Below are positions 1-8,730 of a DNA stretch of 64,000 bases, piece after piece. Position 1 is the stretch's first letter. Each line of letters begins with the position of its first letter. Source of the DNA: DASXKD01 sp963806145 (GTDB lineage: Bacteria; Actinomycetota; Actinomycetes; Streptosporangiales; Streptosporangiaceae). The DNA lies in NCBI GenBank assembly GCA_963806145.1, contig CAWDXD010000022.1, positions 48,938-112,937 on the forward strand, written 5' to 3'. The translations under genes and the position numbers were made by a program. The notes under the pieces were generated by a model. The model saw only the letters and a list, made by a program, of their open reading frames with translations, made no database searches and was not told the DNA's origin.

Positions 1-301
1 AGCCCATCCGGTAGATGTCGATCGAGTAGCTGCTCGCCGGCGACTCGATCTTGAAGTTGATCGTCCCGCCGACGTTGACGCTGAACGGGTCGGCGAAGCC
101 CTGGATCGTGGTGCCCTCGCCGGAGCCGACGTCCCAGACCGACTGCGGCGTGCCAGGCAGCTGGTTCTCGCACGCGATCGGGTTGGCGCACGCGGCCTGA
201 GCTGGCGTGATGGGGACGATGGACAACAGGGTCCCGGCCAGGACCGCCACCGCTGGCAGGGCCAGCAGGCGCACCAGCCGATGGCGGGTGCGCAGGGCCA
301 T
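1..301 (-). CDS. Secreted protein, N-terminus only (N,N-dimethylformamidase beta-subunit-like), cut by window edge
   Basis: About 100 N-terminal residues are present; the gene continues past base 1. It starts at the ATG complementary to 299-301. Residues 1-37 form a signal peptide: basic MALRTRHR, a hydrophobic core LLALPAVAVLAGTLL, and an AQA-type cleavage site. The mature start carries two cysteines (ACANPIACEN), then GSGEGTTIQGFADPFSVNVG and a beta-sandwich-like stretch ending SYSIDIYRMG. From memory, this pattern starts large secreted actinobacterial proteins annotated as N,N-dimethylformamidase beta-subunit family, often with a C-terminal DUF4082 domain. A separate DUF4082 protein is encoded at 9785-10780. 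Function is unknown; the family call rests only on the N-terminus. Confidence 0.7.
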   Translation of the reverse strand, partial: MALRTRHRLVRLLALPAVAVLAGTLLSIVPITPAQAACANPIACENQLPGTPQSVWDVGSGEGTTIQGFADPFSVNVGGTINFKIESPASSYSIDIYRMG

Positions 302-570
302 GGCAAAGCGAGCCGGGGACCTCTGGCCACCGGGAAAGTGCTTGTTCACTTGCTCCCCCCCACCGTTCGGGAGCGTCCAGCAAACGGCAGGACAGCGCCG
401 TCGCGCACGCAGGCCGACACGGGTCTCACCGGACGGCCGACTACCTGACATGAACTAGACGCAGAGCGGGAGCGTCCAGATGGCAGCATACGCCCACTTT
501 GCACAGGTTTTGCTTCTGCCCCGGGTATCTTTCCACCACGCCCGCGGATCTGGCGGCACGACCGGCCCCG

Positions 571-1170
571 TCAGGGGACGGTGCAGCTGAGCAGGCCCTC
601 GCGCTCCTGGTACTGCTCGCCGGTTTCCGGGCACCGCCAGCGTCCGGGCCCGTCGGCCAGCAGCGGCAGCCCAGCACGGCCCACCCAGCCGATCCGGCGC
701 GCCGGCGTCCCCGCTACCAGCGCGAAGTCCGGCACGTCGCGGGTCACCACCGCACCGGCCGCCACCGTGGCCCAGCGCCCGATGGTGCGGCCCGGCACCA
801 CCACAACCCGCGCGCCGAGCGAGGCGCCCTCCCGGACGACGACACCGCTGGCGTCCCAGTCCGTGGCACGCTTGAGCTTGCCGGTCACGTCCACCGAACG
901 GGGATACAGGTCGTTGGTGAGCACCGCCGCCGGGCCGACAAAGACCCCGTCCTCCAGCCGGGCGGGCTCGTAGACCAGCGCGTAGTTCTGCAACTTGACG
1001 TTGTTGCCGATCAGTACGCCGGGGCCGACGTAGGCTCCCCTGCCCACGATGCAATTGCTGCCGAGGCGCGCGTGCTCCCGTATCTGCGCCAGGTGCCATA
1101 CTGTGGTTCCCGGGCCAAGCACGGCCTGAGGGTCCACGTCTGCCGTGTGCCGCACGTGCGGGGCGTCCAT
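571..1170 (-). CDS. Left-handed beta-helix (hexapeptide) acyltransferase, WlbB/WbpD-like
   Basis: A 199-residue protein starting at the ATG (1168-1170), MDAPHVRHTADVDP. Almost the whole length is hexapeptide repeats, visible as GPGTTVWHLAQIREHARLG, NCIVGRGAYVGPGVLIGNN and ASLGARVVVVPGRTIGRWA. This fold transfers acetyl groups to amino sugars. The length and the HLAQIREHA stretch fit the sugar N-acetyltransferases that act on UDP-2-acetamido-3-amino uronic acids (WlbB/WbpD group). The C-terminus has a small two-Cys tail (RCPETGEQ...LLSC), also seen in this group. The gene stands alone, is divergent from the next gene, and lies near rmlB, so a role in an unusual surface sugar is likely. The exact substrate cannot be read from sequence. 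Confidence 0.75.
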   Translation of the reverse strand: MDAPHVRHTADVDPQAVLGPGTTVWHLAQIREHARLGSNCIVGRGAYVGPGVLIGNNVKLQNYALVYEPARLEDGVFVGPAAVLTNDLYPRSVDVTGKLKRATDWDASGVVVREGASLGARVVVVPGRTIGRWATVAAGAVVTRDVPDFALVAGTPARRIGWVGRAGLPLLADGPGRWRCPETGEQYQEREGLLSCTVP

Positions 1171-1270
1171 GATTGAGACTCCGTTCAGTCGCCTCCATGG
1201 TCTCAGGGGCACATGTCAGGTAAACCCGGGGGCACCGTCAGGCGTCAACCACTGGGGGGCGATAAGAAAC

Positions 1271-2047
1271 ATGACAGATGATCTATCCCAGCCGACTGAG
1301 CCTGATCCATCCCAGCCGACGGTGCCCGATCCCGGTGACGAGAAGCAGGCGGGCCCGGCCAGGCTTTCCTGGGCCGGTCTCAGCGGCCAAGGCCAGATGC
1401 TGCTCGTCGTCTTGGCGGTGTGCCTCTGCGTGATCGTGGCCGGAGTTGTCGTGGCGGTGTTCTCCTCGGGCGGACGAGGCGGCGGCGCAGGTGCCATATC
1501 CGGAGGCGCAGGTGCCATATCCGGAACGGCCAGCAGCCCGGCAGTTGCCGGGACGCCGTCCGCCCGCCCCACGGCGGGACACAAAATCACAGCCCAGCCG
1601 GTCGTCGCAGGCGCCGGCCTCGCCAAGACCGCTCTGCAGTGGCCGCCGGGGCTTACGCACCAGATACTGCACTGGCGGGCAGGGCCCGGAGAGGCCGCGT
1701 TGTCCGCGGTCACCGCGCAGCTGGGCTACGCGATGCAAGCCGCCGCGGTGAAGCTCTATCCCTCGATGAGGCTCACCTGCGTGAAGCTTGCCTCCGACAT
1801 CCAGACCGCTCAGGCCGCGCCGCCGATCCCGGACGCCGCCATGCAGCGGCTGTACGCCAAGGCGCTAGCCGGGCTCTCCAGCGCGGCGGTGGACTGTCGA
1901 CACGCGATTTCCACCCGCCCGAGCGGAGATGAGACCCTCGATATTCACCTGAACAAGGCGCAGCTGAGCCGGACGCAGGCAGGGTTTACCATCGGGTCGA
2001 AGCGGATCTACAATGCGACCGCCCAGATCCAGGCGTTGCGCCACTGA
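1271..2047 (+). CDS. Hypothetical single-pass membrane protein with extracytoplasmic domain
   Basis: A 258-residue protein; I chose the ATG at 1271 (MTDDLSQPTEPDPSQPTVP) because upstream in-frame codons run into the divergent acyltransferase gene. Residues 1-35 are acidic, Pro-rich and contain the repeat SQPTEPDP/SQPTVPDP. One strong transmembrane segment follows (about 45-68, MLLVVLAVCLCVIVAGVVVAV). Next comes a Gly/Ala linker with a perfect duplication GGAGAIS at residues 73-86, a 21-bp tandem repeat in DNA. The remaining 150 residues contain two cysteines (LTCVKLA, VDCRHAI) and alpha-helical patterning. I do not recognise a family. Topology suggests a cytoplasmic tail and an outer helical domain. 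Confidence 0.7.
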   Translation: MTDDLSQPTEPDPSQPTVPDPGDEKQAGPARLSWAGLSGQGQMLLVVLAVCLCVIVAGVVVAVFSSGGRGGGAGAISGGAGAISGTASSPAVAGTPSARPTAGHKITAQPVVAGAGLAKTALQWPPGLTHQILHWRAGPGEAALSAVTAQLGYAMQAAAVKLYPSMRLTCVKLASDIQTAQAAPPIPDAAMQRLYAKALAGLSSAAVDCRHAISTRPSGDETLDIHLNKAQLSRTQAGFTIGSKRIYNATAQIQALRH

Positions 2048-2074
2048 GCCAGGCACCACCGGACCCTCAGGGCG

Positions 2075-3136
2075 TCACCGAAGGTGCGGATTGCCTGCCG
2101 CAGTACTCGCGGCAGCGATGTCCCGGTCATCGGGCACTTCCCCGGAACCGGGTGTCCCTCGCTGGGGCCGTTTGAGGGGTTCCCACCACTGGCGGTTCTC
2201 CTCATACCAGCGCACCGTCGCCTTGAGTCCCTCGCTGAACTGTGTCCGCGGGCGGTAGCCCATGCCGCGCAGCAGCGCATCATCCAGCGAGTACCGCCGG
2301 TCGTGGCCTTTCCTGTCGGCCACCTGAGTGACCATGTCCCAGCCCGCCCCGCAGCATTCGAGCAATGCGCGGGTCAGCTCGATGTTGCTCACTTCCACGT
2401 CGCCGTTGATGTGATAGACGGCTCCTGGTTCACCGCGTTGCAGGACCAGCTGGATGCCCCGGCAGTGGTCGTCCACGTGGATCCATCCCCGGACATTCCG
2501 GCCGTCGCCGTACAGGGGAACGCTCCGGCCGTCGAGGAGGTTGGTGACGAAGAGCGGGATCACTTTCTCCGGGTACTGGAATGGCCCGTAGTTGTTGCAG
2601 CAACGGGTGATGCTCACGTTGAGCCCGTGGGTCCGGGCGTACGCCCGCGCCAGCAGGTCGCCTCCCGCCTTCGCGGCCGCATACGGGGAGTTGGGCTCAA
2701 GCGGCGCGGTCTCTGCCCACGACCCCTGCGCTACGCTCCCGTAGACCTCGTCCGTGGAGACCTGGACGACACGCGGTACGCCCGCGTCGAGGCAGGCCTG
2801 AAGCAGGACCTGTACCCCGGTGACGTTCGTGGCCACAAAGTCCGACGCACCAGCGATGGACCTGTCGACGTGCGTCTCCGCGGCGAAATTGACCACTATG
2901 TCGTGGCCGGGAATCACCGATGCGAGCAGTTCGGCGTCGCAGATGTCGCCGTGGACGAAGGAGAACCGCGGGCTGGTTGCTGCCGGGCCTTCCAGGTTGG
3001 CGAGATTGCCCGCGTAGGTGAGCTTGTCCAGCACCGTCACCCGCGCGTCCTCGAAGCCGGGGTACCCGCCCTGGAGCAGCGTCCGGACGTAGTGTGATCC
3101 GATGAAGCCCGCACCGCCGGCCACCAGAATCTTCAT
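2075..3136 (-). CDS. rmlB: dTDP-glucose 4,6-dehydratase
   Basis: A 353-residue extended-SDR enzyme converting dTDP-D-glucose to dTDP-4-keto-6-deoxy-D-glucose with bound NAD+. Visible are the Rossmann motif GGAGFIGSHYV at residues 7-17, the catalytic region VSTDEVYGS, the SPYAAAKAGGD motif with Tyr and Lys of the YxxxK pair, and the family signature RCCNNYGPFQYPEKVIPLF. The length fits the family; about 20 C-terminal residues (TPGSGEVPDDRDIAAAS...) look like a variable tail. Its ATG overlaps the TGA of the rmlA remnant upstream (ATGA at 3133-3136), as in an rmlA-rmlB operon. RmlB itself appears intact, but its usual substrate supplier RmlA next door is destroyed. Confidence 0.93.
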   Translation of the reverse strand: MKILVAGGAGFIGSHYVRTLLQGGYPGFEDARVTVLDKLTYAGNLANLEGPAATSPRFSFVHGDICDAELLASVIPGHDIVVNFAAETHVDRSIAGASDFVATNVTGVQVLLQACLDAGVPRVVQVSTDEVYGSVAQGSWAETAPLEPNSPYAAAKAGGDLLARAYARTHGLNVSITRCCNNYGPFQYPEKVIPLFVTNLLDGRSVPLYGDGRNVRGWIHVDDHCRGIQLVLQRGEPGAVYHINGDVEVSNIELTRALLECCGAGWDMVTQVADRKGHDRRYSLDDALLRGMGYRPRTQFSEGLKATVRWYEENRQWWEPLKRPQRGTPGSGEVPDDRDIAAASTAAGNPHLR

Positions 3137-3469
3137 GAGCTGATCTGCACCTTGCTGTGGTCTCCGAGCACCAGCCGATGGGCCTTAGGAACGCGAGGTG
3201 ACGGAGTCACCTCGACGTGGTGCCCGATCAGAGATGCTTCGATCCGCCGTACCCCCTGGATAGACGCGCCACGTAGCACGATGGAGTACTCGATCTCGCT
3301 GTTATCGATCACACAGTCCGGTGCGACCGAAGTGAACGGGCCGACGTATGGCTTCCAGCCCGTAGAACAAGACCGGCTTGTTAGCGACCGGCACCAGCTG
3401 CTTTGCATATGTGTGCGTGATGGGGCGCAACCGGCTACCGGAGCCCCCCGCCAGAATCAAGGCCCTCAC
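3133..3469 (-). pseudogene. rmlA: Glucose-1-phosphate thymidylyltransferase remnant with internal deletion
   Basis: Reading the minus strand from a GTG at 3467-3469 gives MRALILAGGSGSRLRPITHT and KQLVPVANKPVLFYGLEAI, the nucleotide-binding N-terminus of long-form RmlA (signature GGSGSRLRP). After about 42 codons the sequence jumps, one frame off, to PYVGPFTSVAPDCVIDNSEI and onward to HRLVLGDHSKVQISS, the beta-helical C-terminus of the same family. About 240 central residues, with the sugar-binding and catalytic parts, are missing. The product cannot be active. The 3' end still overlaps rmlB by ATGA, and the 5' end lies 9 bp after the YdcF-like stop, so the original operon layout is preserved around the deletion. 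Confidence 0.85.
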
Positions 3470-3478
3470 GCCACAAAG

Positions 3479-4010
3479 CTAGCAGCCACGCTGGATGACC
3501 AGTGCCTTACCGAGGGCGCCCCATTCGTAGGCGATCTGATACGGCCAGGAGGCCAGGGTCATCGGCGCGGTCATCACGTAGACAGGACCGCTGAAGCAGC
3601 GTTCCATCCTCAGCCTGGCACGCGTGTCCTGGGCGGTAGTCGTGACCAGCGCTATCGAGCGCCAGTGGTACTTCCGGGCCAGGCGACCAGCGAACTCCGC
3701 CTCGCCCCGGGTCGTGGCCGGGCTGGGGTCGAAACAGATCACCTGTCACACTCGGTATTCGCGGGGCGCAGCCACTGCCATGGCCGTAGGCTGCCGAGCC
3801 CCGAGAGACCACGAGGAAGGGCGCCCGCTGCTGCCAGGCGAGACGGAGCGCGGTGTCGAGCCGGTCGCCCGGCCCGTTGAGCATTACGATCGCGCTCACC
3901 CGGGCCGGCATGCCCCGGTCCGGCCAGATCAGCAAGCGAGCGGTCGTGGCGCTGAACGCGACGGCGGCTACGGCGAGGACGGTCGCCACCCAGCGCCACC
4001 GTTTGATCAT
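3479..4010 (-). pseudogene. YdcF/SanA-like (DUF218) membrane protein, frameshifted
   Basis: The gene starts at the ATG (4008-4010) overlapping the lhgO stop. Residues 1-33 are a membrane anchor (MIKRWRWVATVLAVAAVAF...), followed by the outer domain: AIVMLNGPGDRLDTALRLA, PFLVVSRGSAAYGHG, then ICFDPSPATTRGEAEFAGRL and the conserved end YEWGALGKALVIQRGC. The two halves are in different frames; one extra base within 3743-3748 (minus strand GTGACAGGTG) breaks the gene after APRIPSVT. Removing one base restores a continuous protein of about 176 residues. DUF218 proteins are linked to envelope polysaccharide handling, but the reaction is unknown. A 74-codon homologous fragment lies at 9401-9622. Confidence 0.75.
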
Positions 4011-5213
4011 GCAGCGCGGTCCCACTCATCGGCGATCATCTGGCCGATCGCCAGGGCGGACGTCGCCGCCGGTGACGGCGCATTGCGGACGTGCATGAGC
4101 TGGGTTCCCTGGATGTTGACGACGAAGTCGTCCACCAGGCCGCCGTCCCGGGCGACCGACTGGGCCCGTACCCCGGACGGCCCGGGGATGACATCGGTGT
4201 GCGCGAGCTCCGGGATGAACCGCTGGCATGCCGAGACAAAGGCCCGCTTGGACAGGTCGCGGTACACCTCGGCCGCCCCGGTGCGCCAGTACTTGCGTGC
4301 CATCCGCCGGAACCCCGGGTAGCGGAGGGTCTGCGAGAGGTCGCCGGGCCGGATCGTGGACCTGCGATAGCCTTCCCGCGCCAGGGCCAGCACCGCGTTG
4401 GGGCCGAGCCAGACCGCATCGTCGGCGATGCGCCTGGTGAAGTGCACGCCGAGGAATGGGAACTTAGGGTCGGGGACCGGGTAAATGAGGTTACGGGCCA
4501 GGTGGCACCGCTCGGGCCGGAGCTGCCAGTAGTCGCCCCGGAACGGGACGATGTGCGGTTCCTCCGGGGCGCCTGACAGCCCGGCGACACGGTCGGAGTG
4601 CAGGCCGGCGCAGGTGAGCACCCGGCTGGCGGTGAACTCCTCCCGGGCGGTCCTCACCAGGATCGAGCCAGCCCGCACGGTCAGGCCGGTCACCAGGTGC
4701 CCGGTCAGGATCACGCCACCGAGCCGGGTGACGTCGGCGGCCAGGGCCCCGGCCACCCGCGAGAAGTCGACGATTCCCGTGGCGGGCGACCAGATGGCCC
4801 GTATTCCGGTGCAATGCGGCTCGCGTTCCCGTATGCCTTCCGGGCCGACCATCTCCAGGCCCTGAACGCCGTTGGCGGTGCCCCTTCGGAAGAGCTCATC
4901 CAGAGCCGGCAGCTCGCTTTCCGCGGTCGCCACAATGAGCTTGCCGCAACGATCGGCCCGAATGCCATTGTGCGCACAGAATTCGTACATCATGCGCGCG
5001 CCCGCGGTGCACAACGTGGCCTTGAGCGAACCCGGCGCATAGTAGACACCCGAATGGATGACCCCGGAGTTGTGCCCCGTCTGGTGCTCGCCAACCGACG
5101 GCTCCTTGTCGAGGACCGCCAGGGACAGTCCCGGGCCGGCGCGCAAGAAGCTCACGCGCCGCGGCGATTCCCACTATGCCGCCACCCACGACCACGACGT
5201 CGAACTTGGTCAC
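4007..5213 (-). pseudogene. lhgO: L-2-hydroxyglutarate oxidase (LhgO family), frameshifted near N-terminus
   Basis: An FAD-dependent DAO-family oxidoreductase. GTG start at 5211-5213, MTKFDVVVVGGGIVGIAAAR, giving the FAD-binding GGGIVG motif and then RELLARRPG. The rest, LSLAVLDKEPSVG, HQTGHNSGVIHSGVYYAPGS and on to the C-terminus, is in another frame. The shift fits one extra base at plus-strand position 5129 (minus CCCGGGACTG instead of CCCGGGCTG). The motif HQTGHNSGVIHSG is characteristic of LhgO. Total about 400 residues when repaired, the normal size. Its TGA overlaps the ATG of the YdcF-like gene, so the two were translated together. It is either a recent pseudogene or a sequencing indel. 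Confidence 0.8.
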
Positions 5214-5623
5214 GCCCGGCGCCCTTCGCAGTCATGGCCGCGGCGGCAGCGTCTCCGGGACTCAGCCACCGTCACCGATGAGCTCCACCGCGGCGAGATT
5301 TCCACCGGTCCGCCGTGGGGGCGGTATCACTGGCTGTGACCTGTGTTCCCGCGACTGTTCTCGACATGGAGCCCCCCGCACCCCGAAACCGGCTGATGGG
5401 GATATGACGCGGCAAAGGCGTCATCGGTTGGCAAGCTTCCGGTTGCGGCCGGGCACTTTCTCACCGCCCGCGACGACGAAGTCCAGCCTGCTCATGCGGG
5501 TGCCAACGCCGGCACCGGGGCAACCCCGTCCAGCTCATGGTCGCCCTCGTGCTCAGGCCCGCGGGAGGTTCCAGGTATAGGCTGTGTCGGCGGGCGCAGG
5601 AGGGCCACAAAGCATCCGGCCGT
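5214..5623. other. Intergenic stretch, 410 bp
   Basis: Lies between the start of lhgO and the stop of the NB-ARC/TPR gene, both on the minus strand. It should therefore hold the lhgO promoter and the NB-ARC gene terminator. I see no convincing hairpin with a T-run and no ORF with family resemblance; overlapping open frames here look like chance GC-rich ORFs. Confidence 0.5.
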
Positions 5624-8521
5624 TCACGTTAACGTCGCTGTGGGCGGGTGCGGCGAGGGCAGCCCGGCTCTATTGTCTGCCTCGCTGGTCCAGTAGGCGA
5701 GGCTGTCCCGGACTGTCTGGCAGGCTGGGTGTTCAGGACCCTGGACCCGCTCCATCACGGGCAACAGCGCAGCATAGTGGTCGCGCGCCCCGGCCGGGTC
5801 GCCCGCCAACCCGATCAAGTTGGCAAAGTTGGCGCGAACGGCCAGAGTGGCTGGGTGCTCAAGGCCCCCAATCCGCTCAAAGTCGGGCAGCAGAGCCGCG
5901 TGCTGGTCGCGAGCTGCAGCCGGGTCGCTCGCCCCTGTCCAGTTGGCGAGGTTAGCCCGGTCAGTCAGGGTGTCTGGGTGGTCCGGGCCGTCCACCCTTT
6001 CGCGGATGGCCAGCAGCGCGGCGAACTGATCCCGCGCCCCAGCCGCATCACCTGCCTCCCCCGTCCAGTAAGCAAGGTTGGCGCGGATGTCTAGGGTGTC
6101 TGGGTGATCCGGGCCGTCCACCCTTTCGCGGATGGCCAGCAGCGCGGCGAACTGATCCCGCGCCCCAGCCGCATCACCTGCCTCCCCCATCCAGCGGGCC
6201 AGGTGACTGCGAACGCTCAGGGTACCGCGGTGCCCCGGGCCCAAGAGCTGCTCGATCACAGGCAGCAGCGCAGCGTACCGATCCCGCGCCCCAGCCGCAT
6301 CCCCCGCCTCCCCCGTCCAGTATGCAAGGTTGACGTGGGCAGTCAGGGTATCCCAGTGCTCCGGGCCCAAGAGCTGCTCGATCACAGGCAGCAGCGCAGC
6401 GTACCGATCCCGCGCCCCAGCGGCATCCCCCGCCTCCCCCGTCCAGTATGCAAGGTTGACGTGGGCAGTCAGGGTATCCCCGCGCTCCGGGCCCAAGAGC
6501 TGCTCGATCACAGGCAGCAGCGCAGCGTACTGATCCCGCGCCCCAGCCGCATCCCCCGCCTCCCCCGTCCAGCGGGCCAAGTGACTGCGAACACTCAGGG
6601 TGTCCGGATGGCCTGGGCCATCCACCAGTTCGCGGATGGCCAGCAGCACAGCGTACTGATCCCGCGCCCCAGCCGCATCCCCCGCCTCCCCCGTCCAGCG
6701 GGCCAAGTGACTGCGAACACTCAGGGTGTCCGGATGGCCTGGGCCGTAGACCCGTTCGCGGATGGCCAGCAGCGCAGCGTATCGGTCGCGGGTCCTGGCC
6801 GGGTCGTGCGCTGCCCCGGTCCAAGTGGCAAGGTTGGCGCGGGCCTTCAGGGTATTCGGGTGGTCTAGCCCGTCTACCATTTCATGGATGGCCAGCAGCG
6901 CAGCGAACTGATCCCGCGCCCCAGCCGCATCCCCCGCCTCCCCCGTCCAGCGGGCCAAGTGACTGCGAACGCTCAAGGTGTCCGGATGATCCGGGCCATC
7001 CACCCGTTCGCGGATGGCCAGCAGCGCAGCGAACTGATCCCGCGCCCCAGCCGCATCCCCCGCCTCCCCCGTCCAGCGGGCCAAGTGACTGCGAACGCTC
7101 AAGGTGTCCGGATGATCCGGGCCATCCACCCGTTCGCGGATGGCCAGCAGCGCAGCGAACTGATCCCGCGCCCCAGCCGCATCCCCCGCCTCCCCGGACC
7201 AAGAGGCAAGGCTGACACGGTCACTGAGCGTGTCCGGATGGTATGGGCCATAAGGCCCCTGGCCGATGGCGACCAGCGCGGCGAACTGATCCCGCGCCCC
7301 AGCCGCATCCCCCGCCTCGCCTGTCCAGTAAGCAAGACTGGCGCGGGTGGCCAGGGTCTCTGCGTGTTCCGGGCCGAGGACCTTCGCCCTCGCTTCAGCC
7401 ACGCTCTGCCATAGTTCGCGGGCGGCCTGGTAACTGCCGCTGAACCCCAGATAGCTCGCGATTCGCTCCATGCTGTCGCTATCTGCCGCGAGGCAGGCCC
7501 GGGCGTGTGGCACCAGTACGGCGAAATCGTGCCAGGTATCCGGCCGTTCCGGGTCTTGGGGGATCGCGGCCTCGATCACGGCGACGGCGGCCTGCCGCCA
7601 GCCCCCGGCCAGATCCTCGGGCATCTGCTCAGCGGCGACCACCCGTACCAACCGCTGCACCGACACAAGCCCGTCGGTGACCGGACTGACCAGTGAATAC
7701 TGACACAGCGTGGCCACGGCGTCCTTGGCTACCTGCGGGTCTTCCAGGAGTCGCTTCAGCACCCTTGCCACCTGTCGGGGCAGACCTTTGGTAAGCCCAG
7801 GCCGGGGTTGCAGCAGCAAGCGCCAGGGAACCGCTTCCGGCGCACAGAAAGCCAGCAGCCGCAGCAGCCCAGCAGCCGCTGGCGACGACCGTTCCAGCCG
7901 GCCGAACGCTAGCGCCCAAGTAGTCGCCACTGTCCCGCGGTACCCACCGGGCTCGCCGCGGCTCAGCATCTCTTGTCGCTGCTGCCGAAACGCTGTTAGG
8001 TAGCGGGCGAGGCTGTCGTTGGTGGCCTGCACGTACGCGGCGGCTTGCTCCAGGGCCAGCGGCAGCCCGCCCAGCTCGCCGGCAAGCTCCCGGGCGGCCT
8101 GCAGATCCGGGTCGCCGCTACGGTCAGCCAAGAAACCCGTGGCCGCCTCAGGGTCGAGCACCGGCACTTCCAGGGCGTGGCCAGGTGGCCAGTTCCGGTT
8201 CTGGCTGGTGATTAGTACTCGCCCGTCTCCGGCCGGCGGGAGAAACGCCTGCACCGACGCCGGGGCGCGCACGTCGTCGAACACCAAGAGCCACCGTGCT
8301 GGGAACGCGGCTAGTACCCTGTGAACCGACGCCACCGAGTCCCAGGCATTCCCGGCATCCTGGACCCCGAGCTGGGCTGCCAACTCCCCGAACGCGGCCG
8401 TCAGTACCGCGGTGTCCCGGGCAGCGAACTGCCAGGTCAACCCAACTTCATCCTTGTGGCGGTGCGCGTACTCCAGCGCCGCGCTGGTCTTCCCGACTCC
8501 TGCCAGGCCATACAAGGCCAC
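5624..8521 (-). CDS. STAND-type NB-ARC ATPase with 14 tandem TPR-like repeats
   Basis: At least 965 residues. Walker A is GLAGVGKTSAALE (residues 5-17), Walker B LLVFDDV, then a VLITSQNRNW sensor-like stretch and GLPLALEQAAAYV (GLPL motif), the standard NB-ARC order. A winged-helix-like linker follows to about residue 370. The C-terminal half is 14 units of about 42 residues of the form HPDTLSVRSHLARWTGEAGD / AAGARDQFAALLAIRERVDG, a TPR-type superhelix. The last units diverge. The GTG at 8519-8521 is the first in-frame start codon, yet homology clearly continues upstream (FDVGGWFTGK, RLADPPSLLAGREQLLAEL) to about 8740, so the true 5' end is longer. Such proteins act as ligand-triggered switches in regulation or defence; here the ligand and output are unknown. 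Confidence 0.85.
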   Translation of the reverse strand: MALYGLAGVGKTSAALEYAHRHKDEVGLTWQFAARDTAVLTAAFGELAAQLGVQDAGNAWDSVASVHRVLAAFPARWLLVFDDVRAPASVQAFLPPAGDGRVLITSQNRNWPPGHALEVPVLDPEAATGFLADRSGDPDLQAARELAGELGGLPLALEQAAAYVQATNDSLARYLTAFRQQRQEMLSRGEPGGYRGTVATTWALAFGRLERSSPAAAGLLRLLAFCAPEAVPWRLLLQPRPGLTKGLPRQVARVLKRLLEDPQVAKDAVATLCQYSLVSPVTDGLVSVQRLVRVVAAEQMPEDLAGGWRQAAVAVIEAAIPQDPERPDTWHDFAVLVPHARACLAADSDSMERIASYLGFSGSYQAARELWQSVAEARAKVLGPEHAETLATRASLAYWTGEAGDAAGARDQFAALVAIGQGPYGPYHPDTLSDRVSLASWSGEAGDAAGARDQFAALLAIRERVDGPDHPDTLSVRSHLARWTGEAGDAAGARDQFAALLAIRERVDGPDHPDTLSVRSHLARWTGEAGDAAGARDQFAALLAIHEMVDGLDHPNTLKARANLATWTGAAHDPARTRDRYAALLAIRERVYGPGHPDTLSVRSHLARWTGEAGDAAGARDQYAVLLAIRELVDGPGHPDTLSVRSHLARWTGEAGDAAGARDQYAALLPVIEQLLGPERGDTLTAHVNLAYWTGEAGDAAGARDRYAALLPVIEQLLGPEHWDTLTAHVNLAYWTGEAGDAAGARDRYAALLPVIEQLLGPGHRGTLSVRSHLARWMGEAGDAAGARDQFAALLAIRERVDGPDHPDTLDIRANLAYWTGEAGDAAGARDQFAALLAIRERVDGPDHPDTLTDRANLANWTGASDPAAARDQHAALLPDFERIGGLEHPATLAVRANFANLIGLAGDPAGARDHYAALLPVMERVQGPEHPACQTVRDSLAYWTSEADNRAGLPSPHPPTATLT
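5980..7330 (-). repeat. 126-bp tandem coding repeat array inside the NB-ARC gene
   Basis: The TPR-like units are repeated at DNA level with a 126-bp (42-codon) period. One full unit at 6971-7096 and the first 100 bases of the next, from 7097, are identical base for base. Other units differ mainly at the variable helix positions. Nearly identical DNA suggests recent unit duplication or gene conversion and makes the copy number likely to vary between strains and to be difficult to assemble. Confidence 0.9.
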
Positions 8522-8730
8522 TGTCCATGGCCCGGGACCATCGCCGCCGGCCAGCCGGGCATCGAGTTCCGCGAGCAGTTGCTCCCGCCCAGCTAGCAGC
8601 GACGGCGGGTCTGCCAGCCGTACGGGCCTGCCTGTGACCCGAGTACCCCCATGCGCTGCCTTGCCAGTGAACCAGCCACCGACGTCAAAGACCCCGTCCT
8701 GCGCCAGATCCCCAGTGAATCCAGGCCCGG

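Noticed and set aside
5176..5580. Plus-strand open frames of 90-134 codons
   Set aside because: They overlap the lhgO N-terminus on the opposite strand and show no conserved features.
5980..7330. Possible CRISPR-like array
   Set aside because: The period is 126 bp, in frame with a 42-residue TPR-like unit, with no unique spacers between short repeats; it is a coding repeat.
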